Source of the DNA: Phycisphaerae bacterium
GTDB lineage: Bacteria; Planctomycetota; Phycisphaerae; Sedimentisphaerales; Anaerobacaceae
Direction of reading: 5' to 3'
DNA: 64,000 bases
Assembly: GCA_017993835.1 (NCBI GenBank)
Contig: JAGOLX010000004.1
Span: forward strand, 124,001-188,000
This document shows, in pieces, positions 26,550 through 35,343 of the stretch. Below the pieces are notes generated by a model. It saw nothing but the letters and a program-made list of their open reading frames with translations, was not told the origin of the DNA and searched no databases. The position numbers and the translations under genes are program-made. Each line of letters starts with the position of its first letter. The first letter of the stretch is position 1.

Positions 26550-26891
26550 TTGGATACACAGAGAAAACGGATCGAAGCCAACCTGTCCGCCGACCTCGTC
26601 AAATACCTTCAATCGCAAGGGATGACTCTGCGGCAGATCGGCGACGCCGTAGGGCTGAGTGAGTCGTTCATCAGTCGCGTCGGCAATAAGAAGCGGGGTC
26701 TTACCATCGAACATCTCCTCCGGCTCCAGGATGCTATTGGAAAACCATTGCCGCTGCTGTTGCTGGAAGCCACCTCGCAGGATTCGGTGCCGGAGCCGTT
26801 GGCGCCCCTGTACGAAAAGGCCCGCGATGTCCTCGCCGCCGGCATGGAGTTGACGCATTCCGTCAAGAGGCGACACAGAAAGACGGGTTGA
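26550..26891 (+). CDS. XRE-type helix-turn-helix protein
   Basis: This encodes 113 residues with a Cro/C1-type HTH at about 18-72: the segments MTLRQIGDAVGLSESFISRV and GLTIEHLLRLQDAIGKPLPL. A helical C-terminal tail follows. It is probably a transcriptional regulator; the target is unknown. The predicted start is TTG at 26550 with only a weak G-rich site before it, so an internal start is possible, though the first 15 residues look like a natural lead-in. Confidence 0.75.
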   Translation: MDTQRKRIEANLSADLVKYLQSQGMTLRQIGDAVGLSESFISRVGNKKRGLTIEHLLRLQDAIGKPLPLLLLEATSQDSVPEPLAPLYEKARDVLAAGMELTHSVKRRHRKTG

Positions 26892-27020
26892 TGTTCTATG
26901 GCTCTTGAGGGCTCCGCCCCCAAACCCCCGGCATCTTCCGCCTTGGGCCAATGGCATGATAGGAGGAAGAGGGGCCTCACAAGGCTCTTGTTGGGGATTG
27001 GAACACTGCAATTGGTTCGT

Positions 27021-27659
27021 TCATCTCATCTCCGGCTTGCCTGCATTCTTAAGTTTCTGGTTGAGTTTATCCCGCTTCTCCTTCATCTTCGTAGGGCGTA
27101 CAAAATAGAAGTCAAACAGACCCTCTAATGTATCGAGAAGCCATTCCGCCTCCTCTGGCTCCACTCCAACGATTTCGCCCGTGTTTGTGTTCTTCGTCGG
27201 ATGTGCTGCGAAATTGCCGAGCGTTCGAACCGCATCAATGGCCCCAGCGAGGTCAGATGGCAAAGTCCCCAATTCGGATACCTGCCTGATCTCATCCGAC
27301 AGATTCCCTGGCTTGACGCGTGCTACCTCCCGCAAGAGAAGCTGTAGACAGCGGCGGCTAAGTGCGGCGCTGGCCTTGGGGCTATCATTCAAAACAAGAT
27401 AAGCTTCACGGTAATCCTGAGCAAAGTCATCCGGGACTTCTTGGGGAGGCGGAGTACGAGCAGGAGCTCTGGGGTAAACGAGAAGTGTACAGTCGGAATA
27501 CGGAGTCCCTTGAATGGTGTCTCCTCGCAACTCAATGATCAGCCTTCGACATGCGGGGCACAATTCGTGCGTCACAGTCCAACTGCAGTAGTCGTCGTTA
27601 GCAAGGTACTGCAGACTCTTGTCGGAATGGTATTCCGTGAGACAGTGCGGGCACTTCAT
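27021..27659 (-). CDS. DUF4145 domain protein with zinc-ribbon N-terminus
   Basis: A 212-residue soluble protein. The N-terminus has MKCPHC and a second CPAC pair, likely a zinc ribbon. Residues 80-190 match the DUF4145 helical domain (EAYLVLNDSPKASAALSRRC and IDAVRTLGNFAAHPTKN). This domain often occurs in defence-associated and restriction-linked proteins and in solitary genes. GAGGAG six bases before the ATG supports the start. No defence genes are adjacent. Confidence 0.82.
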   Translation of the reverse strand: MKCPHCLTEYHSDKSLQYLANDDYCSWTVTHELCPACRRLIIELRGDTIQGTPYSDCTLLVYPRAPARTPPPQEVPDDFAQDYREAYLVLNDSPKASAALSRRCLQLLLREVARVKPGNLSDEIRQVSELGTLPSDLAGAIDAVRTLGNFAAHPTKNTNTGEIVGVEPEEAEWLLDTLEGLFDFYFVRPTKMKEKRDKLNQKLKNAGKPEMR

Positions 27660-27938
27660 TCTAATCTCCTCTCAACATGCCTCACCAGAACGGAACTCCA
27701 TCCTGGCAGAACGAGGCCACATACCTCGAATCGTTCTGTATACAATGTACCAGAAAGGCTTCAATGAGGAAAGCCAGTCTCCAAGCTCAGTCTCAGTGCC
27801 CAGTCCTCAGGATATCGGCCTTCCTTCATATTCCTCTCTCTTGAATCATGCTGCTGGCAAAAAACGCAGAATGCCAGGGGTTCGGGGATGGCGTCCTCGG
27901 TTCTGAGGGCGTTCGTCGTTTCGACGATTCCGCCTTCT

Positions 27939-29876
27939 TCAGCCTGTTGTTGGGCCGGGAACTGCACCAGGGGCTTCGGCGGTTTTCTCCGCTGGTTCGA
28001 GGTGGTTGTACCAGGTGAACTTCAGGATTAGCGAGGTCGCGACGAAGACTGCGCTGCAGATGAGGGCTCGGCTGTACTGCTGGATCACCAGGAAGATGGG
28101 GGCGGCGACCATCGCTATTTCCCAGACGATTCCCACGATCACGTTGAACCCGTCTCGGCAGAAGTCGCGATTCGGTTGGATCGTCGGGTCCTCGGCCTGG
28201 CACTTTTCAAGGATCGGCTTCCAGAAGCCCCAGGGACGGACCGTGCGGTAGAAGCTCTTGAGGACCGCGTCGTCTTCGGGCTTTGTCAGCAGGCACACGC
28301 CTATCGATGCGATCGTGGCCAAGAGCATGATGATCGGGAAGACCACGTAGACCGGGTGTAGGCGGATGGGGTCGGCACCCAGGTGGGCCATGTACTCCGG
28401 CTTGCCGATGAACAGCAGGACGAGGGCCGACAGAGTGCCCGCGACCATGCCGGCGAAGAAACCGTAGCCGTTGAACCGCCACCAGTGCCACTTGATGACA
28501 TTCGGAATGACGAACGCCGGCACGATCACCGAGACGAGCACCTCCGTGATGGAGTGGACGGATTTCGTCGCGAATCCGAACGCGATGCCCAGCGCGATGA
28601 TGGCGATCGAACAGACGTAGCTGAGGACCACGTATCGGCGGGGTGTCCCATGCGGGTTGATATAGCGTTTGTAGATGTCGTTGACGATGTAGGCTGCGCC
28701 GGAGTTGACGGTCGAGACGAACGTGCTCATGAACGCCGCGAGCAGGCCCGCGAGGATCAGGCCCTTGGCGCCGATGGGCAGGTAGCGGTTCACGACGCTG
28801 GGCAGGATCTGCTCGAAATCCACCTTGCCGGTGGTCGCCATCTCGCGCAGCTCGGGACTGAAGTAGACGATGCCGAGCGTGCCGATGCCCGCGATGAGCA
28901 GAAATCGCGGGGCCAGCGAGGCGATGGCCATCATGAGGTTCTCGAGTGCCGCCTCGCGCGGGCTGCGAGTCGAAAGCACGTGTTGGATCGCATAGTTGGG
29001 CGTCGGGCCCGCCATGCTCACGAGCACGCCCTTGAGGAAGAGCATCAGCACGAACAGGCCAAAGACCGAGTAGCCGTCGCCGCCCTGGGCAATCGGGTTG
29101 TAGAGCTTGTCGTTGAGCTTGGGGATCAGGCCGGACCAGTCGAGGTCGAGCCGCCAGCCGAAGAACAGCTTGTCCCAGTTGGCGGGCACGTTCGCCAGGA
29201 TGCCCTGCGAGGAGGTCGCGTGCATCGCGATCGCGCCGATGATGACCGCGGCGATCACGATCAGGCCGAACTGGATCATGTCGTTCATCACGACGCTGTA
29301 CATGCCGCCCACGACGCAGTAGAGGCCCGCGATGAGCATGACGACGATGGCGAAGAAGTCCGCGGGCGCCATGTTGCCCGGCAACGGCTCGGCGGAGATG
29401 CCGAGCGATTCGAAGGGGATGAACGAGGCCGTGAATTTGCCGATCCCGATGTAAGCCATGCTCAGGAACCCGACGACGCTCACAATCGCGTAGACGACCA
29501 TGCTCAGGTACGCCAGTTCGGTCCCTGTGTTGCGGCCGAAGCGCGTGTACATCCACTCGGCCCCGGTCAGGACGTTCGACCGGCGGACCCAGGTCCCGAG
29601 GTAGACCATGCGAAAGACCACGTTGAACAGGGGCCAAACCCAGAGCAGCCAGACGCCCTTGACGCCGTAGACGAAGAGCACCATGACGAACCACATGGTG
29701 CCGGAGATGTCCAGGCCGCTGGAACCGTGCGCGACGCCGATCATCCACCATGGCAAGCTCTTGCCCGCGAGGAAGTAGGACTCCGGGTTCCTCGCGGCCA
29801 GTTTCGCGACGACCCAGCCCACGGCCACCATCAGCAGCAGATACGCGACGACAATCGCGATGTCCAGAGGATGCAT
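27939..29876 (-). CDS. Sodium:solute symporter (SSF/SLC5 family)
   Basis: A 645-residue integral membrane transporter with about 14 membrane helices. Family features include the NPESYFLAGKSLPWWMIG segment after the first helix, and the GLILAGLLAAFMSTFVSTVNSGAAY region of the sodium-binding helix. It probably imports a sugar or related solute with sodium. The ATG at 29876 is supported by AAGGAG five bases upstream; the frame extends further upstream only through the palindromic repeat. It lies downstream of the GH130 gene on the same strand, suggesting that the transporter takes up the glycoside processed by that enzyme. Confidence 0.93.
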   Translation of the reverse strand: MHPLDIAIVVAYLLLMVAVGWVVAKLAARNPESYFLAGKSLPWWMIGVAHGSSGLDISGTMWFVMVLFVYGVKGVWLLWVWPLFNVVFRMVYLGTWVRRSNVLTGAEWMYTRFGRNTGTELAYLSMVVYAIVSVVGFLSMAYIGIGKFTASFIPFESLGISAEPLPGNMAPADFFAIVVMLIAGLYCVVGGMYSVVMNDMIQFGLIVIAAVIIGAIAMHATSSQGILANVPANWDKLFFGWRLDLDWSGLIPKLNDKLYNPIAQGGDGYSVFGLFVLMLFLKGVLVSMAGPTPNYAIQHVLSTRSPREAALENLMMAIASLAPRFLLIAGIGTLGIVYFSPELREMATTGKVDFEQILPSVVNRYLPIGAKGLILAGLLAAFMSTFVSTVNSGAAYIVNDIYKRYINPHGTPRRYVVLSYVCSIAIIALGIAFGFATKSVHSITEVLVSVIVPAFVIPNVIKWHWWRFNGYGFFAGMVAGTLSALVLLFIGKPEYMAHLGADPIRLHPVYVVFPIIMLLATIASIGVCLLTKPEDDAVLKSFYRTVRPWGFWKPILEKCQAEDPTIQPNRDFCRDGFNVIVGIVWEIAMVAAPIFLVIQQYSRALICSAVFVATSLILKFTWYNHLEPAEKTAEAPGAVPGPTTG

Positions 29877-29892
29877 CGGTTCTCCTTGTGTC

Positions 29893-30050
29893 GAACAAAT
29901 CCGAAACTCGAATTCCGAAATCCGAAACAAGCACGAATGATCAAAACTCAAAATCCAAAACGAGTCATTCGGCGGGCGGCAGCATTTCTGTCATTTGGAT
30001 TTCGGTCCTTTGAATCTGTTTCGGATTTCGAAATTCGGATTTCGTGCTTT
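29893..30050. repeat. Palindromic intergenic repeat, family A copy 2
   Basis: It has the same design as 21430-21590: 'aatccgaaactcgaattccgaaatccgaaac' units on the left, and 'tttggatttcggtcc' and 'gtttcggatttcgaaattcggattt' units on the right. A shared central piece reads caaaatccaaaacga/cgttttggattttgg. It lies between the GH130 and symporter genes. Confidence 0.75.
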
Positions 30051-30053
30051 CTT

Positions 30054-31076
30054 CTACGCCGGGCAGGTCAGCAGATGCTGCACCAGCTCTTCCAGATCGC
30101 ATGTCGCGAGGGCGCAGTACTTGTCCCCGCCGCCGTAGTAGACGAAGAGCGTCCCATCGATGACAACCGCTCCACAGGGGAAGCAGACGCCACGATAGAA
30201 GCCCTCGATCTCGTAGTCTGCCTCGGGCTGCATCAGCCAATCGGGCGTGCGATGCCGAACGATGCTCGGGTCTTGCAGATCCAGCAGCACGGCGCCGAGA
30301 CGGTAGTACTTGTCCGGGCCGACGGCGTGGTAGATCGTCAGCCAGCCGTGCTCGGTCCTGATGGGCGGGACGTTGACGCCCATCTTGGCCGTCTCCCAGG
30401 GGTACTTGTTCGTGAGGAGCAGCTTGCTCTCGCGAAAGCCCATGAGATCGTCGGCGAAAGAGATCCAGGCGCTGGCCTGTTCCACGCCGTACTGCAGGCC
30501 GACCCACTCCAGCGGGCGGTGCAGCATGACGAACTTGCCGCCCACTTTCTCCGGGAACAGGATCACGTCGCGGTCGTCGAGCATCGGATCGGTGAGCCAG
30601 CCCGCGCGGATCCAGGTCTTGAAGTCCTTCGTCATCGCCAGACCGGTGAGTGTCGCGTTCATCCGCAGGTAGCGAGGGAATGCGTCGGCACACTCGGCCG
30701 GCGTGATGTACGGGTCGCGTCCGCCGGGGACCCAGAACCGCCCGAAGGGATAGTGCCGGCAGGCATAGGTGACGTAGTACCAGTCGCCCATCTTGACCAT
30801 TCGCGGGTCCTGGATCGTGGCCCCGTCGAAGCCTTCGACGCTCGGACTGAGCACGGGTTGATCCGAGATCCGCTCGAAGTGATAGCCGTCCTTGCTCTTG
30901 GCGAGGCCGAAATAGCACTTGTACTCGGGTCCCGATTCCGCCGCCCGGTACAGAAGCAGGACTTCCTCTGCCTTTTCGTCGTACCAGGCGGCGGGGTTGA
31001 ACACCGCGAGGTCCTCCCAGGGGTGGTCAGGGTGGGGCGACAGGATCGGGTTGCCTGCGTAGCGATGGAGCTTCAT
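30054..31076 (-). CDS. GH130 family beta-mannoside phosphorylase-like protein
   Basis: A 340-residue five-bladed propeller enzyme of glycoside hydrolase family 130, members of which phosphorolyse or hydrolyse beta-mannosides. Family hallmarks are RYAGNPILSP at the N-terminus, ATIQDPRMVKMGDWYYVTY with the catalytic Asp in the DPR motif, ILFPEKVGGKFVMLHRP, and YYGGGDKYCALATCDLEEL at the end. The substrate (mannoglucose, mannobiose or N-glycan mannose) cannot be set from sequence alone. GAAGG precedes the ATG by 6 bases. It pairs with the downstream symporter. Confidence 0.9.
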   Translation of the reverse strand: MKLHRYAGNPILSPHPDHPWEDLAVFNPAAWYDEKAEEVLLLYRAAESGPEYKCYFGLAKSKDGYHFERISDQPVLSPSVEGFDGATIQDPRMVKMGDWYYVTYACRHYPFGRFWVPGGRDPYITPAECADAFPRYLRMNATLTGLAMTKDFKTWIRAGWLTDPMLDDRDVILFPEKVGGKFVMLHRPLEWVGLQYGVEQASAWISFADDLMGFRESKLLLTNKYPWETAKMGVNVPPIRTEHGWLTIYHAVGPDKYYRLGAVLLDLQDPSIVRHRTPDWLMQPEADYEIEGFYRGVCFPCGAVVIDGTLFVYYGGGDKYCALATCDLEELVQHLLTCPA

Positions 31077-31220
31077 GGACGGCCTTCACTCTCAATCGGG
31101 CGGGCCCCGCGCCGAAGAGCGTCGCTTCGCCTTCGATGCACGGAACCCTGTGGGCCGTCAACATACCATCATCGGGAGTCGGCCTCAAGGACTATCAGAT
31201 ACGAGCCAGACCACAGGGCG

Positions 31221-31430
31221 CATGACCGCAGTTTCGACCTCCCGCAGAGTGGCGAGACGTTGCCGCGATTCTGTCATTCCTGCCACACTTGCCCTCGACC
31301 TGATCGGGGGGCCAAGCAGAGATCCAGGAACCGTGGCGTGCGGCGTGTCTCAGGGAGTGGATTCCCGCTTCCGCGGGAATGACAACCCAGGGTCTCCATG
31401 AACCCCTGTTGCACGCGCAGATACGGTCAT
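31221..31430. repeat. Dispersed repeat, copy 2 (intact)
   Basis: This is a 210-bp element shared with 735-1076. It contains the perfect palindrome ATTCCCGC-ttcc-GCGGGAAT (31361-31380). The frames through it give the peptide signature EAGIHSL...DSRFRGND seen in spurious ORFs of many genomes, so it belongs to a widespread dRS3-like repeat class (recognised by eye, not searched). The remaining 31077-31752 gap shows no gene. Confidence 0.75.
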
Positions 31431-31594
31431 GCACCCCAGGCCACGATGCCCGTGCAGATTCCAGGGCACATCGCTGGGTGGCACATAGGCAGACCCGTTT
31501 GCCCGTGCGACCTCGGAGCAGCAGTCGCACCCGAGACGGCGCCGTCAAACCAGTTTGACGGTGGCGCCCAACGCCAGAGTGTTCTCACATTGCC

Positions 31595-31683
31595 AAGTCA
31601 CCCACGCAGGCAGGGTCATCACGGTCAAGGGCGGTTATCGCGTGTCGGCTCGGCGAAGTCACCCACGCAGGCGAGGTCATCAC
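31595..31683. repeat. Pair of direct repeats in the intergenic gap
   Basis: 'aagtcacccacgcaggc' followed by 'ggtcatcac' occurs at 31595-31622 and again at 31656-31683, 61 bp apart, with two mismatches. Only two copies are present and no spacer-like arrangement is seen, so this is not a CRISPR array. Confidence 0.7.
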
Positions 31684-31752
31684 ACGATTTGGCCGTCGTG
31701 CGACGAGGGCACAGCGGAGCCAGCAGGCGGGCATGGCGTGCTGTGCGGAGTC

Positions 31753-33456
31753 TCACTTCTTCTGTTCCGGCTTCTTGATCGCCGGGGCGTACCAGGCGAC
31801 GCCTTCGTACTTCCACACGCTCGCAAGTTCCTCGATCAGCAGGTCCTTGGTGGACTCGTCCATCGTGTAGAAGTACTGGCTCAGACTGTCCGACCAAAAC
31901 CGATAGACCGGACGGGCATCCTTGGGCTGGTGTCCCTCGGCATAGGCGAAGAAGGCGATGCCCTGGTACTTCCAGACGGACGGTTGCTGGTCCAGCAGCT
32001 TGTACTTCTCCTGCTCATCGATCGTGCAGAAGTGTCGCTTCGAGGTCGTCGAGACGAAGTGGTAGACCGGGGAGGCGTTCTCGATAACGCCCATGTAGAT
32101 GCTGGGCGCGTAGCCCTGATTGGCGGGGCTCTCCAGATCGAGGACGGGCTTGTTCGGCTCCGCCGCGGCAACAGGCGGTTTCGCGGGCTGCTTCGACGCT
32201 GCGTTCGGATCCACGCTCGGCGCCGCGGCGACCACCGCCGGCTTGACCTCATTGGGCTCCTGGGCGACCTGCGACCGCGCCGCGTTCGCGACGGCAGGCG
32301 GGCCGGCGTTCGGGTCCTTGGCGGTCAACGGCTCAATGGGCTTGACGGGAACAGGCTGCTTGCGCTCCAGGTTCGACAGGAGTTTCTCCGTGGCAATCGC
32401 GTTGGCGTCTCGGACCTCTCCGGCCACGACGAGATCGCCCAAGGTCGGGCCGGTTGCCTGCTCACCGGCGATCGGAACGGCCGTACGGGCCTGCGCCGGA
32501 TCGCGGGCACCCGTTCCGGAAGTGACCTGAGTTTCGAGGGACCGCTTCCGCAGGTCGCGGATGGCCAGGCTGTGGAAGTCGCCCGCCGCGATCACGGCGA
32601 AATGGTCCCCTTCGGGAACCTCGCACTGAGCGTAGTTGTCCTGACCCCAGGACTCGATGCGACCGTCCCGTCGGAGGGCAAGACTGTGGAGCGAGCCGGC
32701 CGCAACCGCTACGAAGTCCTTGCCGGACGGAATCCGGCACTGCCCTTCGCCGTTGCGACCCCAGGCGACGAGGCTCCCGTCGGCCTTCAACGCGAGATTG
32801 TGCAATGTGCCCGCGGCGATCTGGGTGAACTGGACGCCCTGCGGCACATTCGTCTGGCCGTCGCCGTTGGCTCCCCAGGCCACGACGGAACCGTCGGTCT
32901 TGAGGGCCAAGCTGTGAGAGTAGCCGCCAGCGGCCTCCGTATAGTCGTTGCCCGCAGGGACGTCGCACTGGTGCTGTTCGTTCCACCCCCAGGCGACCAG
33001 GGTGCCATCCAGGCGAATGCCCAGGCTGTGCCAGGCGCCCGCCGCGATCGCACGGAATCTCGTGTCGCGAGGGACGTTGCACTGCCCGCGGGTGTTGTCC
33101 CCCCAGGCGACGACGGTGCCGTCCGTCTTCAACGCCAGGTTGTGATAGTGCCCCGCCGCGATGGCAGCGAAGTTGTTGCCGAAGGGGATGTTGCACTGTC
33201 CGACGGTGTTCTCGCCCCAGGCCATGAGCGTGCCGTCGGCGGTCAGCGCCAGGCTGTGGTAGCCGCCGGCGCAGATGGCCATGCACTCCCGGCTCGGCTG
33301 GGGGTTGTACCGGCTGCCGAAGCTGTTGCCCCAGCCCACGACCTGCCCCGGTTGGGCCTGGCACGGCGCCGCCGACACGATCGTGAGCAGACCCAGAGCG
33401 ATCAGCCTCCCGGCCCACATCACTCGAACGTGATGATTCCGCATGTCCCAATCCAT
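31753..33456 (-). CDS. Secreted RCC1-repeat protein with C-terminal DUF5648-like repeats
   Basis: This encodes about 567 residues. A leader (LIALGLLTIVSAAPCQA) is followed by seven RCC1-type repeats of about 42 residues (for example AIAAGHYHNLALKTDGTVVA followed by WGDNTRGQCNVP), a seven-bladed propeller. A low-complexity Pro/Ala/Asn linker follows. The end carries two DUF5648-like units (PVYHFVSTTSKRHFCTIDEQ, then PVYRFWSDSLSQYFYTMDES). This looks like a surface protein, possibly binding carbohydrate or protein. The start is uncertain: ATGs at 33456 and 33444 lack a clear ribosome site. Confidence 0.8.
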   Translation of the reverse strand: MDWDMRNHHVRVMWAGRLIALGLLTIVSAAPCQAQPGQVVGWGNSFGSRYNPQPSRECMAICAGGYHSLALTADGTLMAWGENTVGQCNIPFGNNFAAIAAGHYHNLALKTDGTVVAWGDNTRGQCNVPRDTRFRAIAAGAWHSLGIRLDGTLVAWGWNEQHQCDVPAGNDYTEAAGGYSHSLALKTDGSVVAWGANGDGQTNVPQGVQFTQIAAGTLHNLALKADGSLVAWGRNGEGQCRIPSGKDFVAVAAGSLHSLALRRDGRIESWGQDNYAQCEVPEGDHFAVIAAGDFHSLAIRDLRKRSLETQVTSGTGARDPAQARTAVPIAGEQATGPTLGDLVVAGEVRDANAIATEKLLSNLERKQPVPVKPIEPLTAKDPNAGPPAVANAARSQVAQEPNEVKPAVVAAAPSVDPNAASKQPAKPPVAAAEPNKPVLDLESPANQGYAPSIYMGVIENASPVYHFVSTTSKRHFCTIDEQEKYKLLDQQPSVWKYQGIAFFAYAEGHQPKDARPVYRFWSDSLSQYFYTMDESTKDLLIEELASVWKYEGVAWYAPAIKKPEQKK

Positions 33457-34210
33457 GCAGGCCAATACTCTAATCCCTTCATCACCCGTCTGTGCCATTG
33501 AATCCCGGCTCAACTATCCAGCCGCGCCGGATGATATTATTGTACACCATTGCCCGAACGATTCAAGAACAAACCCCCTGATTACCCGCACGGATCCTCC
33601 GAGCCTATCCCAGCCTTCCCGTTTTATCGTCATTATCAGGGGTGAGCATTGACGTGAGCGTGCCCCGAGCCCTGGGCGACCAGTCCCACGATGCCGGAGA
33701 CTGTCGCCTTGCTGCGGGCGGAGGAGCACTCGACCGAGTGACCCCCGATGTCCCATGGGCCTGCAGTATCGGCGGACGACATCACATGGTCATCTCCATC
33801 GGGCGTCCGAGCCTGCGTGGGCCGGCATGGAGGACTCACGATCGTCCGATAGCATCCTCAGAAACGGCCGATTCGGATTGGCATCGAGAGACCCGTTCCC
33901 GGTCCTTCAACCCGCTCTCTCCCAGCTCTTCTCGCTCCCGTCGTACGTGCAGGATGGGCTACCCCCTGTTCTCACCCCGTGACCCAGCACGCCGCGCGCC
34001 TCTTGGGCGGAATCGCCCGAAACCTGACGCCGGGCACGCATCTTCCAGGCGCCCGCATTCTCGGACGTGCGAACTGGCAGGAGGAGCTCTTCTGGTATCG
34101 CCGCCCCTCTGGACGCCACCACAACTGTCAAACCTGCAACATAGTGCTGATTTGACAATACTGACACGATGGGCGGATCTGCAGGAATTCCTGACCACAG
34201 CAGTAGAATT
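33457..34210. other. Long intergenic region without a recognised gene
   Basis: About 750 bp between the RCC1 gene and the PEP-CTERM promoter. Open frames exist on both strands but have no Shine-Dalgarno sites, no recognisable domains and an Arg/Ser/Pro-rich composition typical of shadow frames. A TTGACA at 34152 lacks a matching -10. Confidence 0.5.
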
Positions 34211-34214
34211 GCAC

Positions 34215-34243
34215 TTGACGTTTGCATCCACCCTGGGTATAAA
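34215..34243 (+). promoter_or_regulatory. Sigma70-type promoter of the PEP-CTERM gene
   Basis: TTGACG (34215-34220), a 17-base spacer, then TATAAA (34238-34243). The start would be near 34250, giving a leader of about 280 bases before the ATG at 34530, long enough to hold regulatory structure. Confidence 0.6.
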
Positions 34244-34529
34244 AGTAACGTAGGTATGGAAGCCAACCCCATCATCTGATGGTGGGCTGGGTGACGGACT
34301 CCCTTGTGTACATCGACACTGCAAGCCTGCGCCCGCACGGTTCTGGCCGGCACCGCTCAGGCTGGAGGAGCTTCTGTTGTCTGTGCACGCACGGACGAGG
34401 ACAGGTGTCAGACCAGCAGGATCGCGGGAACGCGGATCGCAGTACGCACAGTGGCGGCAACCCAGTAGAGGTTCGCCGAAGAATGTGTTGTGTGTCCAAG
34501 TCGGAATCTTAGGTTGGAGGAGTACGGTA

Positions 34530-35198
34530 ATGAAAATCATCGCGGCAATCTCTATGGTGGTCGTTCTGGCATCCATGACTCAAGCCTCCGTGACGGTGGT
34601 CACAAGTTCTGCCAATCCCCAGCAGACTACCGCCGTCGCGACGTATCAGACTTTTGGCGACACGATGGATGGCCTGATCGTCACGGTCAACGGCACGGAT
34701 TCGGCGGTCTGGGTAGACACCGGTTCGCAAGCAGGCGCCGCCACCGGAACGGAGTGGAGCCTGGCCGAGTCGGGCGACACTTGGGAGCTCACTAGTGCCT
34801 GGACGTTGACCAGCTCGATCGGAATCGCCAGTCTGATGATCGACGCCGGCGCCGGCGACACCATGTTCGACATCGTGTACGGAAGCTACCTCACGCCGAA
34901 CTCGGCAGACGGTCGCCCCTTCACTCTCGTCGATGCGGGCGGTTACGAGGGGGACCTCGTAGTGACATACAGTGGTCCGGTCACTCTCATCGGCGATTCC
35001 TTCTATGGCGATCTCTACCGGTACATGACGGTCGCGTTCTCCGAGGAGTTCTCCGGGACGCTCATCTTCCGAACCGACACAGACAACGCGTACTTCCCGG
35101 ACGACATCGAACCGACGATCCCAGCGCCGGGCGCTCTGCTCCTGGCGGGTATTGGCGCCGCGATGCTCCGCTCTCTCCGAAGGCGGCAGGCTGTCTGA
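34530..35198 (+). CDS. Exported protein with PEP-CTERM-like sorting tail
   Basis: This encodes 222 residues. A signal peptide (MKIIAAISMVVVLASMTQAS) leads into a Thr/Ser/Gly-rich beta protein. The C-terminus reads IPAPGALLLAGIGAAMLRSL followed by RRRQAV: a P-x-P motif, one hydrophobic helix and a basic cluster. This is the layout of PEP-CTERM substrates cut by exosortase and anchored or released at the surface. GGAGGAG lies before the ATG at 34530. No exosortase is in the window. It is followed by a good terminator. Confidence 0.75.
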   Translation: MKIIAAISMVVVLASMTQASVTVVTSSANPQQTTAVATYQTFGDTMDGLIVTVNGTDSAVWVDTGSQAGAATGTEWSLAESGDTWELTSAWTLTSSIGIASLMIDAGAGDTMFDIVYGSYLTPNSADGRPFTLVDAGGYEGDLVVTYSGPVTLIGDSFYGDLYRYMTVAFSEEFSGTLIFRTDTDNAYFPDDIEPTIPAPGALLLAGIGAAMLRSLRRRQAV

Positions 35199-35234
35199 TC
35201 GCGCGCCATCGTCTGCATGTTGAGACGTAGAACA

Positions 35235-35272
35235 GGGGCCCTCCCCCATCGGGAGGGTCCCTTTGTCTTTTC
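35235..35272 (+). terminator. Intrinsic terminator after the PEP-CTERM gene
   Basis: GGGGCCCTCCC and GGGAGGGTCCC form a GC-rich stem around a ccatc loop, followed by tttgtctttt. Confidence 0.8.
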
Positions 35273-35343
35273 CAGGCAATAGAGCCAGCCGCGAACCTCT
35301 TTGCCTGTCCCCCAGGCTCTGGGACCGTCCTTGCCGGGACGTC

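Noticed and set aside
28383-31382. A 999-codon plus-strand frame across the symporter and GH130 genes
   Set aside because: It is antisense to two clear genes, is rich in Arg, His and Asp as expected of a shadow frame in GC-rich DNA, and passes through an intergenic palindrome.
31595-31683. CRISPR-like repeats
   Set aside because: Only two imperfect copies, no further units and no cas genes in the window.
33642-34253. A 203-codon plus-strand frame upstream of the PEP-CTERM gene
   Set aside because: Ser/Arg/Pro-rich composition, no ribosome site, no domain, and it ends past the mapped-looking promoter of the next gene.
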